This document shows, piece by piece, positions 10,362-22,492 of a DNA stretch of 64,000 nt. The stretch's first letter is position 1. Each line of letters begins with the position of its first letter. Made by a program: the position numbers and the translations under genes. Under the pieces are notes generated by a model. It did not search any database. It had not been told where the DNA came from and saw only the letters and a program-made list of their open reading frames with translations. Source of the DNA: Eudorina sp. 2006-703-Eu-15 (lineage: Eukaryota; Chlorophyta; Chlorophyceae; Chlamydomonadales; Volvocaceae); assembly GCA_003117195.1 (NCBI GenBank), contig BDSI01000045.1:338589-402588 (forward strand), read 5' to 3'.

Positions 10362-12659
10362 ATGACCGATCTACTTAGTGCTGTCAAGGGCAAGAATGCT
10401 ATGTACCATGGAGATGACGATGACCCTGACATCGACGACATCGAGGATCAAGTTGCCCCTCCGCCAACGGACGCAGAGCGGGAAATGCAGGAGTTCTTTA
10501 AAAGGGTGGAGGAAATCAAAATGGATCTCGCAGCAATTAAGGAGCTGCAGAAAGAAATCCTTGCCATGCATGAAAGAGGCAAGACCATCGTCAAGTCCAA
10601 GGAAATGCAGCGGCAAAGGGAGCTCATGCAGGTTGGTTGTCGGTGAGAGTCGTGGGATTAGGTGCAGATGAACGGAGGTACCTCAGGTGTCAAAGAACAC
10701 GGAGGGGTGGGTGGGGGAGAGGGCTCGTAAGCGTCCCAACGGCTTCCTCAAGCCCAGACGGAGTAAGGAAAGTTGAGGGGAAGGCCGACGCGAGCACATG
10801 CGAGGTGCTGAAGAGGCAGGTGAGGGGCACTAGGTGCTGGCAATCGGCACGCATGCGCCGCCTTTGCACGACCTGATCATGGATACCAAATACACATACG
10901 GCCGTGCAGGTAAATCCCGTCGGCATCTTGCTGTCGCCGCTGCTGCACACAGGATAAAATCAACTCGGTCAACAAGCTGGCGCACGCAGCCAAGGCGAAG
11001 ATCGAACTCCTCGATAAGGAGAACGAGCTTGCAAAGAAGAAGAAGGGGCAGGGGCAGGGCACCGCCTCGGAGCGCACGCGCACCACCATCACGGCGGGGT
11101 TGAAAAAGAAGCTGAAGGATCACATGCAGGAGTTTTCGGAGCTGCGCACACGGATTCAGACGGAGTACCGTGAGGTGGTGGAGCGGCGAGTCTACACCGT
11201 GACAGGTGTGGAAGCAGCGGGTCGTGGTGATCAGATGGGTTTTGGCAGCGATGTTCCGGATGTGTGAACGATATGCAGCCGGCGCCGCGCTACGTTCGTG
11301 TAAGCCATGCAGGTGCCATGGAAGGGTGTCTTGCTCTTCGAGCGTGCACAGCAGCCCCGCTGGCCCCGCACGTCAGCTGTATCGTGGCCCCCGAAGCGCG
11401 CATAACAAGCGGCGCGTGGTATACGCGAGCTGTTGAGGCGCCATTGACAAGCAGTTCGGAACCGCGTCGCGGAAAGCGATGGAGCTGTGTCGACCTACCC
11501 CCCCCCTCCATGCCGGCGTCTCGTGTGCTACCCAACACTCTGCCCTAACCCTGGGCACCCCTACCGCCATTCGCAGGCCAAAAGATCGCGGAGGAAGACA
11601 TCGACGCCATGATTGAGAGCGGGGAGTCTGAAAACATCTTTCAGAAAGCAATCCTGGAGCAGGTGGGGGGGTGGCGAATGGGAGCCAGTGCGGCACTTGG
11701 ACTTGACCCGCACTTGGACTTGACCCGCACTGCGGCACTTTTACATCGAATGTAATGTTGGACTGCGCGGAGGCTGCCGGCCCGTGCGCGTGCCCTTACT
11801 TCGAGCAGGTGCGGCGGTCGTCCCGCTGTCGGCATGCGCTACAGTACCGCGGGTGCCATTAGCCGCACGACCGGCGCACAAATACAGCAGGCCGGCGTGC
11901 CGCTTCGGGGCTTAGGGGCTAGCCAACGAACTCCGACCATTGCAATCCAACACGACCGAACCTTCGACGAGTCTGATTGAGTAAAGTCCTGTCGTGCTTG
12001 CGCGTAGCCCTGGGATGCTGACCTACGATCTGACCGATCTGGGTACTGCTTATTTGCCCGATCTGGGTACTGCGTATCTTCGTTCCGCGTCTCTGTTCGA
12101 ACCGGGGACCGCCCGCGTGCCGCTTTTGCCTCCCCCCCGTCCTCGTCTGCGTGCCGGTGGGCCCCAGGGGCGCGGCCGTGTGCTGGACACTCTGGCGGAG
12201 ATCCAGGAGCGGCACCGCGCGGTGAAGGACCTGGAGCAGTCGCTGCTGGAGCTGCACCAGATCTTCCTGGACATGGCGGTGCTGGTGGAGGCGCAGGGGG
12301 AGATGCTGGACAACATTGAGAAGCAGGTGGGGTTGGGGCAAGGACGGAGTAATGTAGTAGGGGCCCGGCGAGCGTTAAGTCGGGCCGTTGCCGATGGTCT
12401 CGGGTCCCCTTCCTCTGCTTGTACCTGCACCCACACGTGTGCGGGTCTGGTGTCTTTCGCTTTACCTCTCCCGCCCGCTGCCCCGTAGGTCGCGCGCTCG
12501 GTGGACTATGTGAAGGGCGGCACGGAGGCGCTGCAGGACGCCAAGCAGCTGCAGAAGAACACCCGCAAATGGATGTGCTGCGGCATCATGATCATGCTGG
12601 TGGTGGCGCTGGTCATTGTGCTGGCGGTGGTGCGGCCCTGGCGCTATCTGCAGAAGTAG
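10362..12659 (+). CDS. SYP1: Qa-SNARE syntaxin (plasma-membrane SYP1 type)
   Basis: Five exons: 10362-10631, 10953-11205, 11577-11662, 12168-12326, 12489-12659. All have GT-AG borders and matching phases and give 312 residues, normal for a syntaxin. The N-terminal helical (Habc) region is residues 30-175. The SNARE motif runs from about 185 to 275 and includes [16 protein letters not shown] and [16 protein letters not shown]. The zero-layer Gln is at about 246 in LVEAQGEM. The C-terminal anchor [18 protein letters not shown] (about 287-304) leaves eight cytosol-distal residues, as in tail-anchored syntaxins. The family drives membrane fusion together with Qb, Qc and R SNAREs; the Sso1/syntaxin-1/SYP1 resemblance points to the plasma membrane or cleavage plane. 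An in-frame upstream Met exists but the acidic N terminus at 10362 ([10 protein letters not shown]) fits the family best. Confidence 0.95.
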
Positions 12660-14532
12660 AATGTGCTGCCCCTGAGGCCAGGGCGTGGCAGCGTAACGTG
12701 CCTGCCTGGTCGGGGAGCACTGGTCCGTGCGTTCCGTGTCGTTGCCCTGGCCGGATCCGGCGAGGCGGAAGCGCATCGAACGGTGGCGGCAGGCCTGTGG
12801 TTGCCACCAGCGTGGGTCGGGACTGAGGGTCGTTCATGGGGCACCCGTGTGGCCGACGTTGGGAGGATGTGGGTCCTGGGCCTCGTCTGGTGCGTCGTCG
12901 ACTGCCGTGCGCCGACCCACGCCTGTGTTGCAGTGAACGCATGAGTATGATTGTGTGACTGGTCTGGCAACCCGCGGTAAGCAGTGCTTGACGTCAACAA
13001 CGAAACCCTTAAAGAGCGCATTTTGCTGACTCGACTGAGCGAGTGCGATGACAGCACCGGGTTTTAAGGGTAAGGGAGGAAGGTGCGTGACTTGTCGTTG
13101 TCGTTCCGTAAAGACCTGTTGTTTTTACTGTGTCGTTTTGCACGTGAGAGAGCGTAACACGTCCGCCCAGGCGGCGGAATGAAGGGCGAGAGAGCGCTGT
13201 GTTGCGACAGCGCTGTGCGCGGGTCGACTGCGTCCATGCATGCTCTCGTGTGCCCCCCCATACGTGCACGGGTGACAGTCGCGCGGACCTGGCAGTTGCG
13301 TTGAGTGTCGCGAGTGTGCTTAGGAAAGGAACCCGCCCGACCGAGCCCAGGTGCAGACATACTTACCATGTCCCGAGTGTGCGTGCGATCGTAGAGGATG
13401 GGGGAGGAGGCTTGCTGGAGCAGCCGCCAGGCCCGGGACAGGTGGCGTTGGGCGGATCTGTTCGGCACTAGACAGTTTGGAGGCCTCAAAACGTTTGGAG
13501 GCCCTCAAAACGTTGCCCGAAAGTCGTGCGTTGTTTGGAACGTCGTGCGCTTGGTGCGTGTTGGACCTGCAGCAAAGGCTCGGACTTACGTACCTGTGCC
13601 TCGAACGGGGGTCAGGTGGGTTGAATTGCATTAAATGGAGTCTTCGCAGGCCTGGGACTGCTTGCCAGCCCGCTGGTAGCTGTACCTCTTTTCGTACCTT
13701 GAGGACTGGAGGCGACGCTGCCCCTGGGACCCCGACCACACTTAGCTTGCAACGTGCTTCAGTACGGTCTGCTGTATGGTGGCTGGATTTGATTGGCCGA
13801 AGGAGAGGTGACCACGTTGGCTGCTTCGCAACAGCGAAAGCGCACCGGTCCAGCAATTCGTGTTCGGGAACTGTCAAGGATAGAAACGCTGCTTACCAGG
13901 CATTTAATGCAGTGCTGCTTGCGGGTCGATGAGTGTCGAGATCATCTTAGAATGGGGAGAGACGCGGTAAGCTGGAGGCGGGCCAGGTGTCACATCGGAT
14001 GTTGTTCGACCGGGTTCTGGCGCCACCCAAAGCGACGAGCATAACTTGCGCCGCGAGCAATGGCTGGTTGGTGCGCAACGGACGGTCGGCATACTGAGGA
14101 CTTGGGGGCCATTTCACATTTACAGTTGTCGACACAATACCCGTACTCGAAACTGCATCTGCCATAGCCGTGCGACCATTATCCGCGGATGTGACGATGA
14201 CGGTGAGTTGGTTTTTCTGCTTGGGGACCTTCATCCCGGCATAGAACACGATCGGTACGAAAGGAACCCTTCCAACGTTATTAAGCGGCCCTTGGCGGGT
14301 GGAAGTAGGCGCCGCAATCCGGGAAAGTTTTCCATAGGGATTCAGATCCTCATCCTTGATGAGTTCATGCAGTACTAATGCAACTTGTTTGGATTCATGG
14401 ATGAACCAAGAGGAGGCACGTGTTTCCGTGCCCGCTCGACCCTCACGATGGTCGCACCTGACATCGGCGGAGCAAACAAACGGTGAGGCACTTACATTTG
14501 TGTCCGTATCCCACCCGTATCTCATCGCAGTG
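12660..14532. other. convergent intergenic region
   Basis: Lies between the 3' ends of the syntaxin (+) and the DUF6314-type gene (-). No exon recognised. TTACA at 14492-14496 and 14120-14124 gives TGTAA polyadenylation-type motifs for the minus-strand gene, about 40 and 410 bases past its stop. A long minus-strand open frame (13947-14804) overlaps the true exon in another frame. Confidence 0.5.
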
Positions 14533-15790
14533 CTACGGTGCACCTTGCGATTGTGCAGCAACTCCAGAGACTCGCCAGTACTGCACCGTTGCTTTGTAGT
14601 CAACGTGGGGGCCTCGAACGGTGTACGACACCTGAAACGCCTCCAGGGCCGTGCCAAGGAACCCGAAACTGTACCGCACGTAGTGCATGTCCTGGTCGCA
14701 GCGGTGCTGTCCAGTCGCCGGCGCGCGCCAACGTCTCCCTTGAGGTCCCATCTGGGCAGTGCCACCGCCGCGCAAGGTGTCCATGTCCCTGATCCCATCA
14801 CCACCCGGCTGGCTCCAACTTAAAGTCGCGACCCGCACGTCGGCGGCGGCGTCACTCCTAGAGAAGGGCTCAAGCCGGGCTCCTGCAGACCAGTGCAGAC
14901 AAAAGCGAATTGCGACATTTGCATGAACTGCTCGAACAACACTCGCTTTGCGGCACATCACCGTTTTTGGTGACTTTACGAGCGCTTGCCTACATGCGCA
15001 AGAGAGCAGACACGAGCCGCATGGTGCCCCAGCAGCACACCGTTCAGTAGCAGCGTGTCATTGCCGTCGCGCCCAGGCCGCACTCCAGCCAGCTCAAGGC
15101 GCAGCTATGGGCGGCCCCCGTCTAAACCCTCACCGTCCCTGAAACCCAAATTCCCCTTACGTCCTTACCCCTGACGCGGTGGTCCTCTACGTCACCGTCG
15201 CAATGCATCAGCTTCCCGTGCGTGGTGCTGAACCGCATCGAATGGAACAGATAGTCGCGGGCGCCACCCGCCGTTGCGAAGTAGACATCGATCCGGTCGT
15301 CTGCGGGTTCGTAGCCGTACACATAATTACGGCGGATCCGAAACCGGCCGCCGGAGTCTGGCCGGAACTCGCCCTCCTCCCTGTAGTGGTAGTCCTCAAG
15401 CAAAGACGCGGCAGCGGTAGTTATGGATACTGCCGCGTCGCCGCCGTTGGGGCCGCCTTGGGGCTCTGTAGGGCTGCGCTGGGTGCTGCTGGATGTGACG
15501 GGTTGGAACACGGCGGTGCCCAGCGCTGTGCCCGAGGGCTCCGAGGGACGCCCGGACTCGATGCGGCGGCGCACGCGCCATGGGCCCCCGAGGCCGCGGA
15601 ACACCAGCGCAGCCGGCCCGGGGCCGTCGCGAGGCAGACAGGCGGCCACTGCGCGGGCGGGTGCATTGCCTGGGAGGAGAGGGGCCAGCTCGGTGTGAGG
15701 CGCCAGTACGCCTGCCAGTACCCTTGCCGTCGGTTTGGGAAGGAGGCTGAGTGCGGAGCCCGTGCTCCAGGTCCCACTGACTTCGTTCAT
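14533..15790 (-). CDS. DUF6314-family protein
   Basis: Two exons on the minus strand, 15790-15191 and 14691-14533, joined in phase 0 (GAC|GTAGAG donor, CCAG|GAC acceptor) to give about 252 residues. The family pattern is complete. It has a start WRVRRRIESG, a central YHYREEGEF followed by RNYVYGYEPADDRIDVYF, then a HSMRF strand, the Cys/Asp turn MHCDGDDMHYVRYSF across the splice junction, and VSYTVRGPHVDYKATVQYWR at the end. DUF6314 proteins are small beta-rich proteins best known in bacteria; their function is unknown. The first about 70 residues are unlike the domain and may be a targeting peptide or intron: a strong CAG|GTAAGC donor just upstream (near 15802) suggests the real start may lie further right. 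No catalytic role is assigned. Confidence 0.75.
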
Positions 15791-18022
15791 GCATGCTTAC
15801 CTGCATGCTTTCCTAAAGCGCGGAGGAGTATTGAAGACGTGGTACCTAGTTCACCTGACTACAGTGCGGCAGTGCAGCGGGTCGGGAACTGGGCATGTCC
15901 CCTGAAGAACCGAGTGCCTGTGCATGCCTGCCCACGGCATATGCCTGCCCGGGGTATCCCACTCACCAACGCAGGCTAGCGTGCAGTGCGCCCTCACCGC
16001 GAAAGGACAGTCCATGGCGCAGGGGGCCGCGCGCGTCGCAGCAGCCTACGCCCTCATTACCCGCATTACCTGGCCTCTGGCGCCGATGGTACGGCGCCAC
16101 CCCTGACCGAAAGCTCATGCCGACTTCATGAAATTCAGGAAGGACTACGACAGCATATTAGCGATGTTGCATATGGTTTGCCTTGGAATCGAAAGCTGAA
16201 ACCATCAAAGGGCGTTGCTTGTGCTCACGTCGCTGCAGTGCTGCGCACAGCTCCTTGAGGCGCAGTAGACCATCCGTAATCTAAACAATGCAAATTGCAT
16301 AAAATCGAATATCACTAAATTGTTGTCGGATGTACGAGTAACCGTTAACGGTTCAACGGAAAAGGACCGTGTCGATGTGCGGAGTCCGGAGTGCGAACGT
16401 GCGATGCGCGGGCTGATTTGTGCAGTTTTATATGACGCAGATTTCGGTGGTCCCCTTACGTGTTGTCGATGAAAGCCGAAGCCTCCTCGCCTCTCCTCAT
16501 TACACTGCTAAGGAAAGCCGTATCACCAACTTGCATCAATTAGGTGAGCTTTGCTGCACCGAAACTTACCCCGGTCCAGCACAACCAGGGAACCTGCCAG
16601 GCACGAATGAGGGTGAGGCACGGCGAGGGCACTCCTGGTAGGCTCCCAGGTGGGTTCACACCATGGTCTCTCGCTCCGCCCTGTTCGTCCGCTGACGAGT
16701 CACGGGGCATAGGCCCGCGAAAGCCTACCATCGGAGTCCCTACCTGCAACGGATCCTGCCCGGGCAAGAGAGACATACAGCCATTGTTGCTGACATTGCT
16801 TACAGTAGCACTGCTGAATGCCAGGCATAGCCGCGCCGGCCAGAGACGGTGACTGGTTCCCCCCTCTCATCCTGTCATGTTACATAGCCCTTGGATGTCT
16901 CTATCGCTCGGACGCAAGGCAATGAGCTCACGCTGCGGTCTCGGAGTGAAAAGAACAACGCGAGCTTCGCTCGCGTTACCATACAACCATACAAATAGCA
17001 GCCGAAACGACCGTACGGTAGCCTGCCGTACAACCACCATTCCGAATCCCAGCTCCCGCCATGTGAATCGGCGGGTCTGGCGCGGTTTCCAGGAGAGGCA
17101 ATCCTGGCGCGCTGGTAACCTGGTGTGTTGGCCGGTATGGCTGCATGAACCCCCCGCGGGTGATGGAGGGTGGGTGCGCAGTCCTTGGCAGGGGTTGACG
17201 AGATGAGGCGCCTACGAGCTATCTCGGCCCGTTGGAACACCCCGTCGGGACTCGGGTCCACCTTGTAACCATTTTTAGTACTAACCACCAGTACGTCATA
17301 ATCCACAACCTGATCCGGGACCACAATGGGACAAACCACTCGTTTACGGAGACCGGCCACAACGTGGATACGTCCCACCCTGGGGAGTTTAGGTATTGTC
17401 ACCCCGTCAGTTATTGGCCCAATCACCACGCTGAGCCTCGCTGAGCGATATTGCAAACACGGCCCCGTTTAGCAACTTGGCTTATCTGGTGTTTTGCCCT
17501 CGTCGTTTGTCGCGTGTCGGGTTGACATGCACGGCCTTGCGCAGGATATGTGAAACTGGTGAAGAATGTGACACCCTGTGTGATTCGCAAGCGTGGCGTG
17601 TGCTGCTGTGCACTGAGGCAATGCTGCGATTAGATCGTACATGGGCCCCACGCGTATTGACAGCGACTCGTGCGGCACTTTGGATACCCGCTGGATACCG
17701 TTTTCGGGTGGAGGAACACGATGTATGTAACACGCGTGCGGCAAACCCCTGGTCGAAAAGTCCCGCAAACATGGTTCATATTGTGCTGCTGGGCAGCTCT
17801 GGTTTTCCTTGATGATGTGATGATATGGCATGCATGCACAGAGCGAAATCCGTCCGTTATTTGAATCCACTGTGCACGACAATCGGATCTAGAAAAGAAA
17901 TGCTATGCGGACACCATGACTATGTTATTCCCATACATTCATTCCGTATTTTGTTTCGGCCATACCTGTGCTTTGACCGTCCTTGCATTGCGCGCTGCAA
18001 CTTTGTCTTTGACCTGTCGAGC
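15791..18022. other. divergent intergenic region with dispersed repeat
   Basis: Separates the DUF6314-type gene (-) from the methyltransferase gene (+). It holds possible 5' exon or UTR sequence of the former (15797-15830) and the dispersed repeat at 16655-17330. No further exon is supported. Confidence 0.5.
16655..17330 (+). repeat. dispersed repeat, copy A
   Basis: Most of this stretch recurs in reverse orientation at about 31285-31725, with roughly 80 percent identity by eye. Shared landmarks are TGCTGAATGCCAGGCAT, a GCAATGAGCTCACGCT block, a palindrome CGAGCTTCGCTCG and ACCACCAGTACGTCATAA. Copy A has about 230 extra bases (near 17045-17280). No transposase is evident; probably a non-autonomous or degraded element. 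Confidence 0.8.
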
Positions 18023-20740
18023 ATGGCTGCAATTGTCCGAGACCGAGGGGGCCCAAAGGTTGATGCCTTGTATGGATTAATGCAGTCATATGAGGTAAAT
18101 TCACAGTTAGGCTGGAATCGTGGTCCCGCCTCTTGGCAACAAATTTCCTGTTTGGACCGTTCAGAATAAACTCGGCGGTGGAGAGGGTATCGAGGGCCTT
18201 TACGGCAGCATTACCCAGGCGAGCATGCAGAAGGTTTTGGACTGCCTAAAGCACAACTCAGGACTGGACAGCAGGAGCGTGTTCATCGATATTGGCGCTG
18301 GGCTTGGCAGGTACCTGGTGCATGACCACATTATATTGGAGCCCTTGTATCGTTAACAGTCAACCTGGTTTGTGCAGGCCTTTATTGCACGCGCTGGTCT
18401 CAGTCGGCGTGGCGTCTGCTTGGGGTGTCGAGCTGGACCGCGTTAAGTGCGACAAGGCAGCGGTTTTCTGCGAGAGCGTCGTCCAGAACCTCATCACGCA
18501 AGGTGATTATTTGGGGGACTTCTTTCATGGCACTTTCTGGTTGACTTCGACTTGCTTACGAACTGTCCGACTGACTGTACAACAGAGATTCTGGCGTCGA
18601 CAATACCCGTGCCTGCGGTCATCTGCTCACCTGTTGAGGAGGTGAGCTTGTCCATCGTACCACAGAATGCGTCCGAAAGCTTTCTTGCCGTAAGAACGGA
18701 GGTTGCCGTCTTAGCGCGGATGAACATGGGTCATGTCCTTCAAGATCTATCCGTGTGGAGCAAACAGAGCTTATGGGAGACCTGGGGGTCGCCAGGTCAA
18801 TTCTCACGGCGATGAACCACCACGCTAACATTTGGGATCCTGGGGGTAGGGCTTTTAGGGTCTCACTCCATGACAAGGGGCAGGTGCTAAAACCGTAACC
18901 ACCTCTGCTGCAATGTTTCAGGTTTCGTCACTCGACCCGGCAACGCACGCATATTCCTTCTGGGAGGGAGTTCCGCCATCTGGCAAAATGGCGTTCGGGG
19001 AGCTGTTCTCGACGTCCAGGACCCTGAGGGTATGTGGTGTGCGCGCCGATGTGAGCTCTAGCAACGACATTGTCTATCGACACAACCGTTCCATAACCGG
19101 TACTGCGCCAACGTACGAGGTGGTCAGCTCACATCGGACGTGCAAAACCCATATTCGCGTATGCGCTTGTCGTTATCTGGCGCAGGCCGTCGCCGTGGTG
19201 CAGCGCGCCATTCGCGGCGAGGAACCAGCAGCCATGATGCGCGACTACGGTTTTGGGCCCGTCCTCCTCATCGCCAGCTTCCCGGTCAAGATGTCAGGTG
19301 AGCCGTTGGGTTCCAATGCCGTGTCGGCGATTGAGCGAAGTTCAGCCCAGATTTCGGTAGCTTGAGCCCCGTTGCGACTACATTTCGCCATGGAAGCTTC
19401 GGAACGTGCGGATGCAATGGAGATAGACACGCACGGCTGAAAGTCTGGGCACCATGCTTCGCCGGACTTTTAACAGGAGGCCATAGACATGTGAATTACC
19501 CAGTTTCCTCATCTCCAGAGGACGAAGTCCAGGCGTCTTGTGCTATGCTTACGCGCTGCACTGTACGGGTGCACAGGCAGCGGGCGCTCGTTCACGGCCT
19601 ACGTATTCACCAAGATCGCGCCGCTGGCCGCCAGCTTCCTGGCTAATGCAGCTGGAGGCGCACCAGCCGCGGCTGCGTTGCCACCGCCTGCGGTTGAGTC
19701 GCTGAGCCAAAAGCCGCGCCTGCGGCAGGGCAAGCTGCAGGTCACGCCTTCTGCCGCTTGTGTGGATGGGCGTGCGACGGGCGCGGCCGAGAAGGTGAGC
19801 TACTTGTCATGGTTTCCTTTGTCTATTGGCGTGCGGCCTGATATCATTTTCTTTGAATGTGTTTTACGCTGTCTGTACTGCGACGCTGTGCCCCGTTGCG
19901 ATCCGCGCTATCGCGTCCTTCTTGAAGGTGCCCGCCGAGCAACAGGCGTCGCCATCGAAGACGCGCAAACCAGGTGTGTACGGTGAATTCATGATGCACA
20001 ATGCGATTGATATTCGCTGCTGAAGGTGGACAGGCAGGAATTAAAAACAAACAGCCCAGACACAGGCAGGGGTGATGCCGGACTTGGTGCCTGTTGGTGC
20101 CTAGTGAAACTGATCGCCGTTCATCGGGTGACGTCGCATTGAGTCTGGTTCGACCACGCAAACAGTAAGTCTCTCTTACCTGGATCGAATTATTACCTCC
20201 TGCAACACGATGCAGAGGATCCGTCTGATGCCGGATCTCCGCCCAAGAAGCCCTGCCCTGGCGCCGCCGCTGGGACAGGGCCAACCGATGGGCCCATCCC
20301 CGCCCCGCGGCCTACCGGGGCCGGGCGCGCGAAGGCGGTGCAGCAGCTGCTGTTGACCAGTTTGCCAGAGTATGGTCGGCGCACAAAGCAGGTCAGTTAT
20401 GAGTTACGTACGATACCAGCTTAAGTGCTTTTGCATTGACTGTACCTCAGACCGGTGTCTATGCAACTGGGCCTACGGTGCTTATGTGTGCTTGGTGTTT
20501 AGCGCATGTGTCCCGTATCGCCCCGCGCTGTTTCCCGCCGCACTCCAGAGCACGGTAGCTGCTGGGAAACCGGTCGGTGCCAAAGGCGCATCCAAGATGG
20601 CGGCTGGCGTGGCGTCCAAGGACGGCGAGGCGGCCGAAAAGGCGCCGGCAGTGGCCACGCGCTCGAGTCGGCGCCTCGCGGCCAAAGCCCAAGCAGCAGC
20701 TGCTGCGGCAGTGGCGTCTCAGCCTGTCGAGGGGTGTTGA
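18023..20740 (+). CDS. DOT1-like class I SAM-dependent methyltransferase
   Basis: Ten exons: 18023-18094, 18111-18310, 18378-18502, 18586-18641, 18922-19029, 19186-19297, 19577-19794, 19928-19973, 20216-20391, 20549-20740. All phases agree and give about 434 residues. Motif I is FIDIGAGLGR (82-91), followed by HALVSVG and the SAM-ribose-type acidic strand WGVELD, the order seen in DOT1-like enzymes. A conserved-looking block SSLDPATHAYSFWEGVPP comes next, then AVAVVQRAIRG and PVLLIASFPVKM. The C-terminal third is Ala/Pro/Lys-rich, with basic RSSRRLAAKAQ that could bind nucleic acid or act as a nuclear signal. The first intron is only 16 bases in this model, so exon 1 or its acceptor may be wrong. 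Histone H3K79 methylation is a possibility, not shown. Confidence 0.7.
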
Positions 20741-22492
20741 GTAGCACCCTTCTTGTCTCGCTCAGCGTGCTTATTGACTGATACTACTCCTCGCAAGTAG
20801 TGCCTACACGCGCATTTTCACATGTGTTACACTTCATCTCGAGCTGGAGCGTTTCGTTTTGACTGACCGTTGAGCTTTAACGAATGAAATTCGGCGTGGA
20901 TCCAACACGGCATTGGTCCCGCCGGTGTATGTTCAGTGCGGGCGTCAGCACGCGCGCCAGGACTGACTGCGCGCGATACGTGACTGGCCAGGTGGCGGAT
21001 ATCAATCCCTCATGCTGTTTTGGGCTATAGCCTCCGGCACGAAGCGCCGTCGGGAGAATCGGACTGTGGTGTTGCAAGGGCATGTAGACATGCACGAACA
21101 ACCTTGGTCGGTGGCTCTGGGCCGCGGAACCACGCTCGTCCCTGGCCCATATTGTTTGGGACGGCCTTCATAGCTGCCAGTGTGTCCTGTGTTACCTGAT
21201 AGACAATGTACCTGGTGTACGTATGACCTGATTGGGACTGAACGCATCATTTTTCATTCGGCCGACGGGCGATCATTCCTCGCCCTGTGAAGGTTTGATG
21301 ACTGCTTTGTACATATGTACCGTCGCTGTGCTGCAGCACGGTTTCCAGGCCGTTGCGTGTGGCTTGCTGCTGGTTGACGACGATCGAACTGCTTGCTGCG
21401 AAGCAGTAGGAGCAGCCTGAACTCGATCTGTTGGCCGCCGTGGAAGATGAGCGGGCTTGTACGGCGGCCCGCGTAGCTGTAGTCCACATTCTTGAGTTTT
21501 GTGAGTGGTCTGGAGTTAAGGAGGGGGTGCATTGCAATGGAGCCAGCTGCTCATATGCCGGATTTGTTGTAGCCATCAATGGGGTGCTCATAGGGAACTT
21601 CTTTACGCACGGTGTCCTGAAGCGGCAGTTCCGCTTGCCTTAGAATCGCCACTCTTTCTGGCTTTCGTTTTCAATGTGCGCCTGTGAAGTAACGGAAACG
21701 TTTCCTGCGTCATCATGTCCAAGCCTCCTTTCCGCGATAGCAGCAGCCATGGAGACGCAACCAGGCTGCTGAACGTTAAACGGAAAGGTCTGTAACTCAC
21801 TGCCCAACCACGGCGCACAAGGGATCATGAACACGACAACCGCCAGTTACCGCAGCGCCATGTTCCATCTCCGCTTAACCGAGTTCAGCTGCGCGATTTC
21901 GTTTACAGCCGCCACCCACATGCGCGCCCCTGAACGTCCTGGCACGACAATCACAAACGCTGCGCTCAGCCTGCCACATCACCGCCCCGATGGAAACCCT
22001 AGGGTCTCCATTGCCCCGCGACCTAGCCGCCGTGCGCATGCCAGCAGGCGAGGCTCCATCTCCGCCTTCGACCTAAGCACTTCGCGCCGGCTCCGCATTC
22101 CACGACCCGCCCCAGTGATCTTCAGCCGACGACGACCCGGCATAACCACTCGAAACCGCTCCTTGTGATACCCAGACAGCGCAACGTGGGCTGCCAACCG
22201 ACGTCGCACCCTCCGGACCAGGTTCCAGCCCCACCGCACATCACTGCTGCGCAGCATCCAAAAGGGGATGGCTCCAGGGGTCCCGGCGCCAGCCGTACCG
22301 TCACCGACGACATCAGGTGCCTCCCACGAGTGCGTCCGCTGCCCTTCACGCGCGACTGGTCGCCAGCTCCCACTGCTTCCGCCGGGGGCCACCCTCTCCC
22401 GACGACTCAGGCAGCAGCAGCGGCGTCGCCGCCGCGGCGAGGTCCCTGCGAAGTCCGTGGGAGTGCACCGATTGGGATTCGACCACTTGAGG
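20741..22492. other. convergent intergenic region
   Basis: Between the methyltransferase (+) and zinc-pair protein (-) genes. TTACA near 21902 provides a TGTAA motif for the minus-strand gene about 590 bases beyond its stop; TGTAA at 21791-21795 could serve the plus-strand gene. An open frame at 21979-22581 (-) runs in a different frame from the real terminal exon. Confidence 0.45.

Noticed and set aside
13947..14804. 285-residue minus-strand open frame
   Set aside because: It overlaps the DUF6314-type last exon in a different frame and shows no domain; the spliced exon matches the family exactly.
18642..18900. Extra methyltransferase exons such as 18666-18689
   Set aside because: Exon 18586-18641 joins directly in phase to 18922, giving a smooth PVEEVSSLDPATH; inserting other pieces breaks this.
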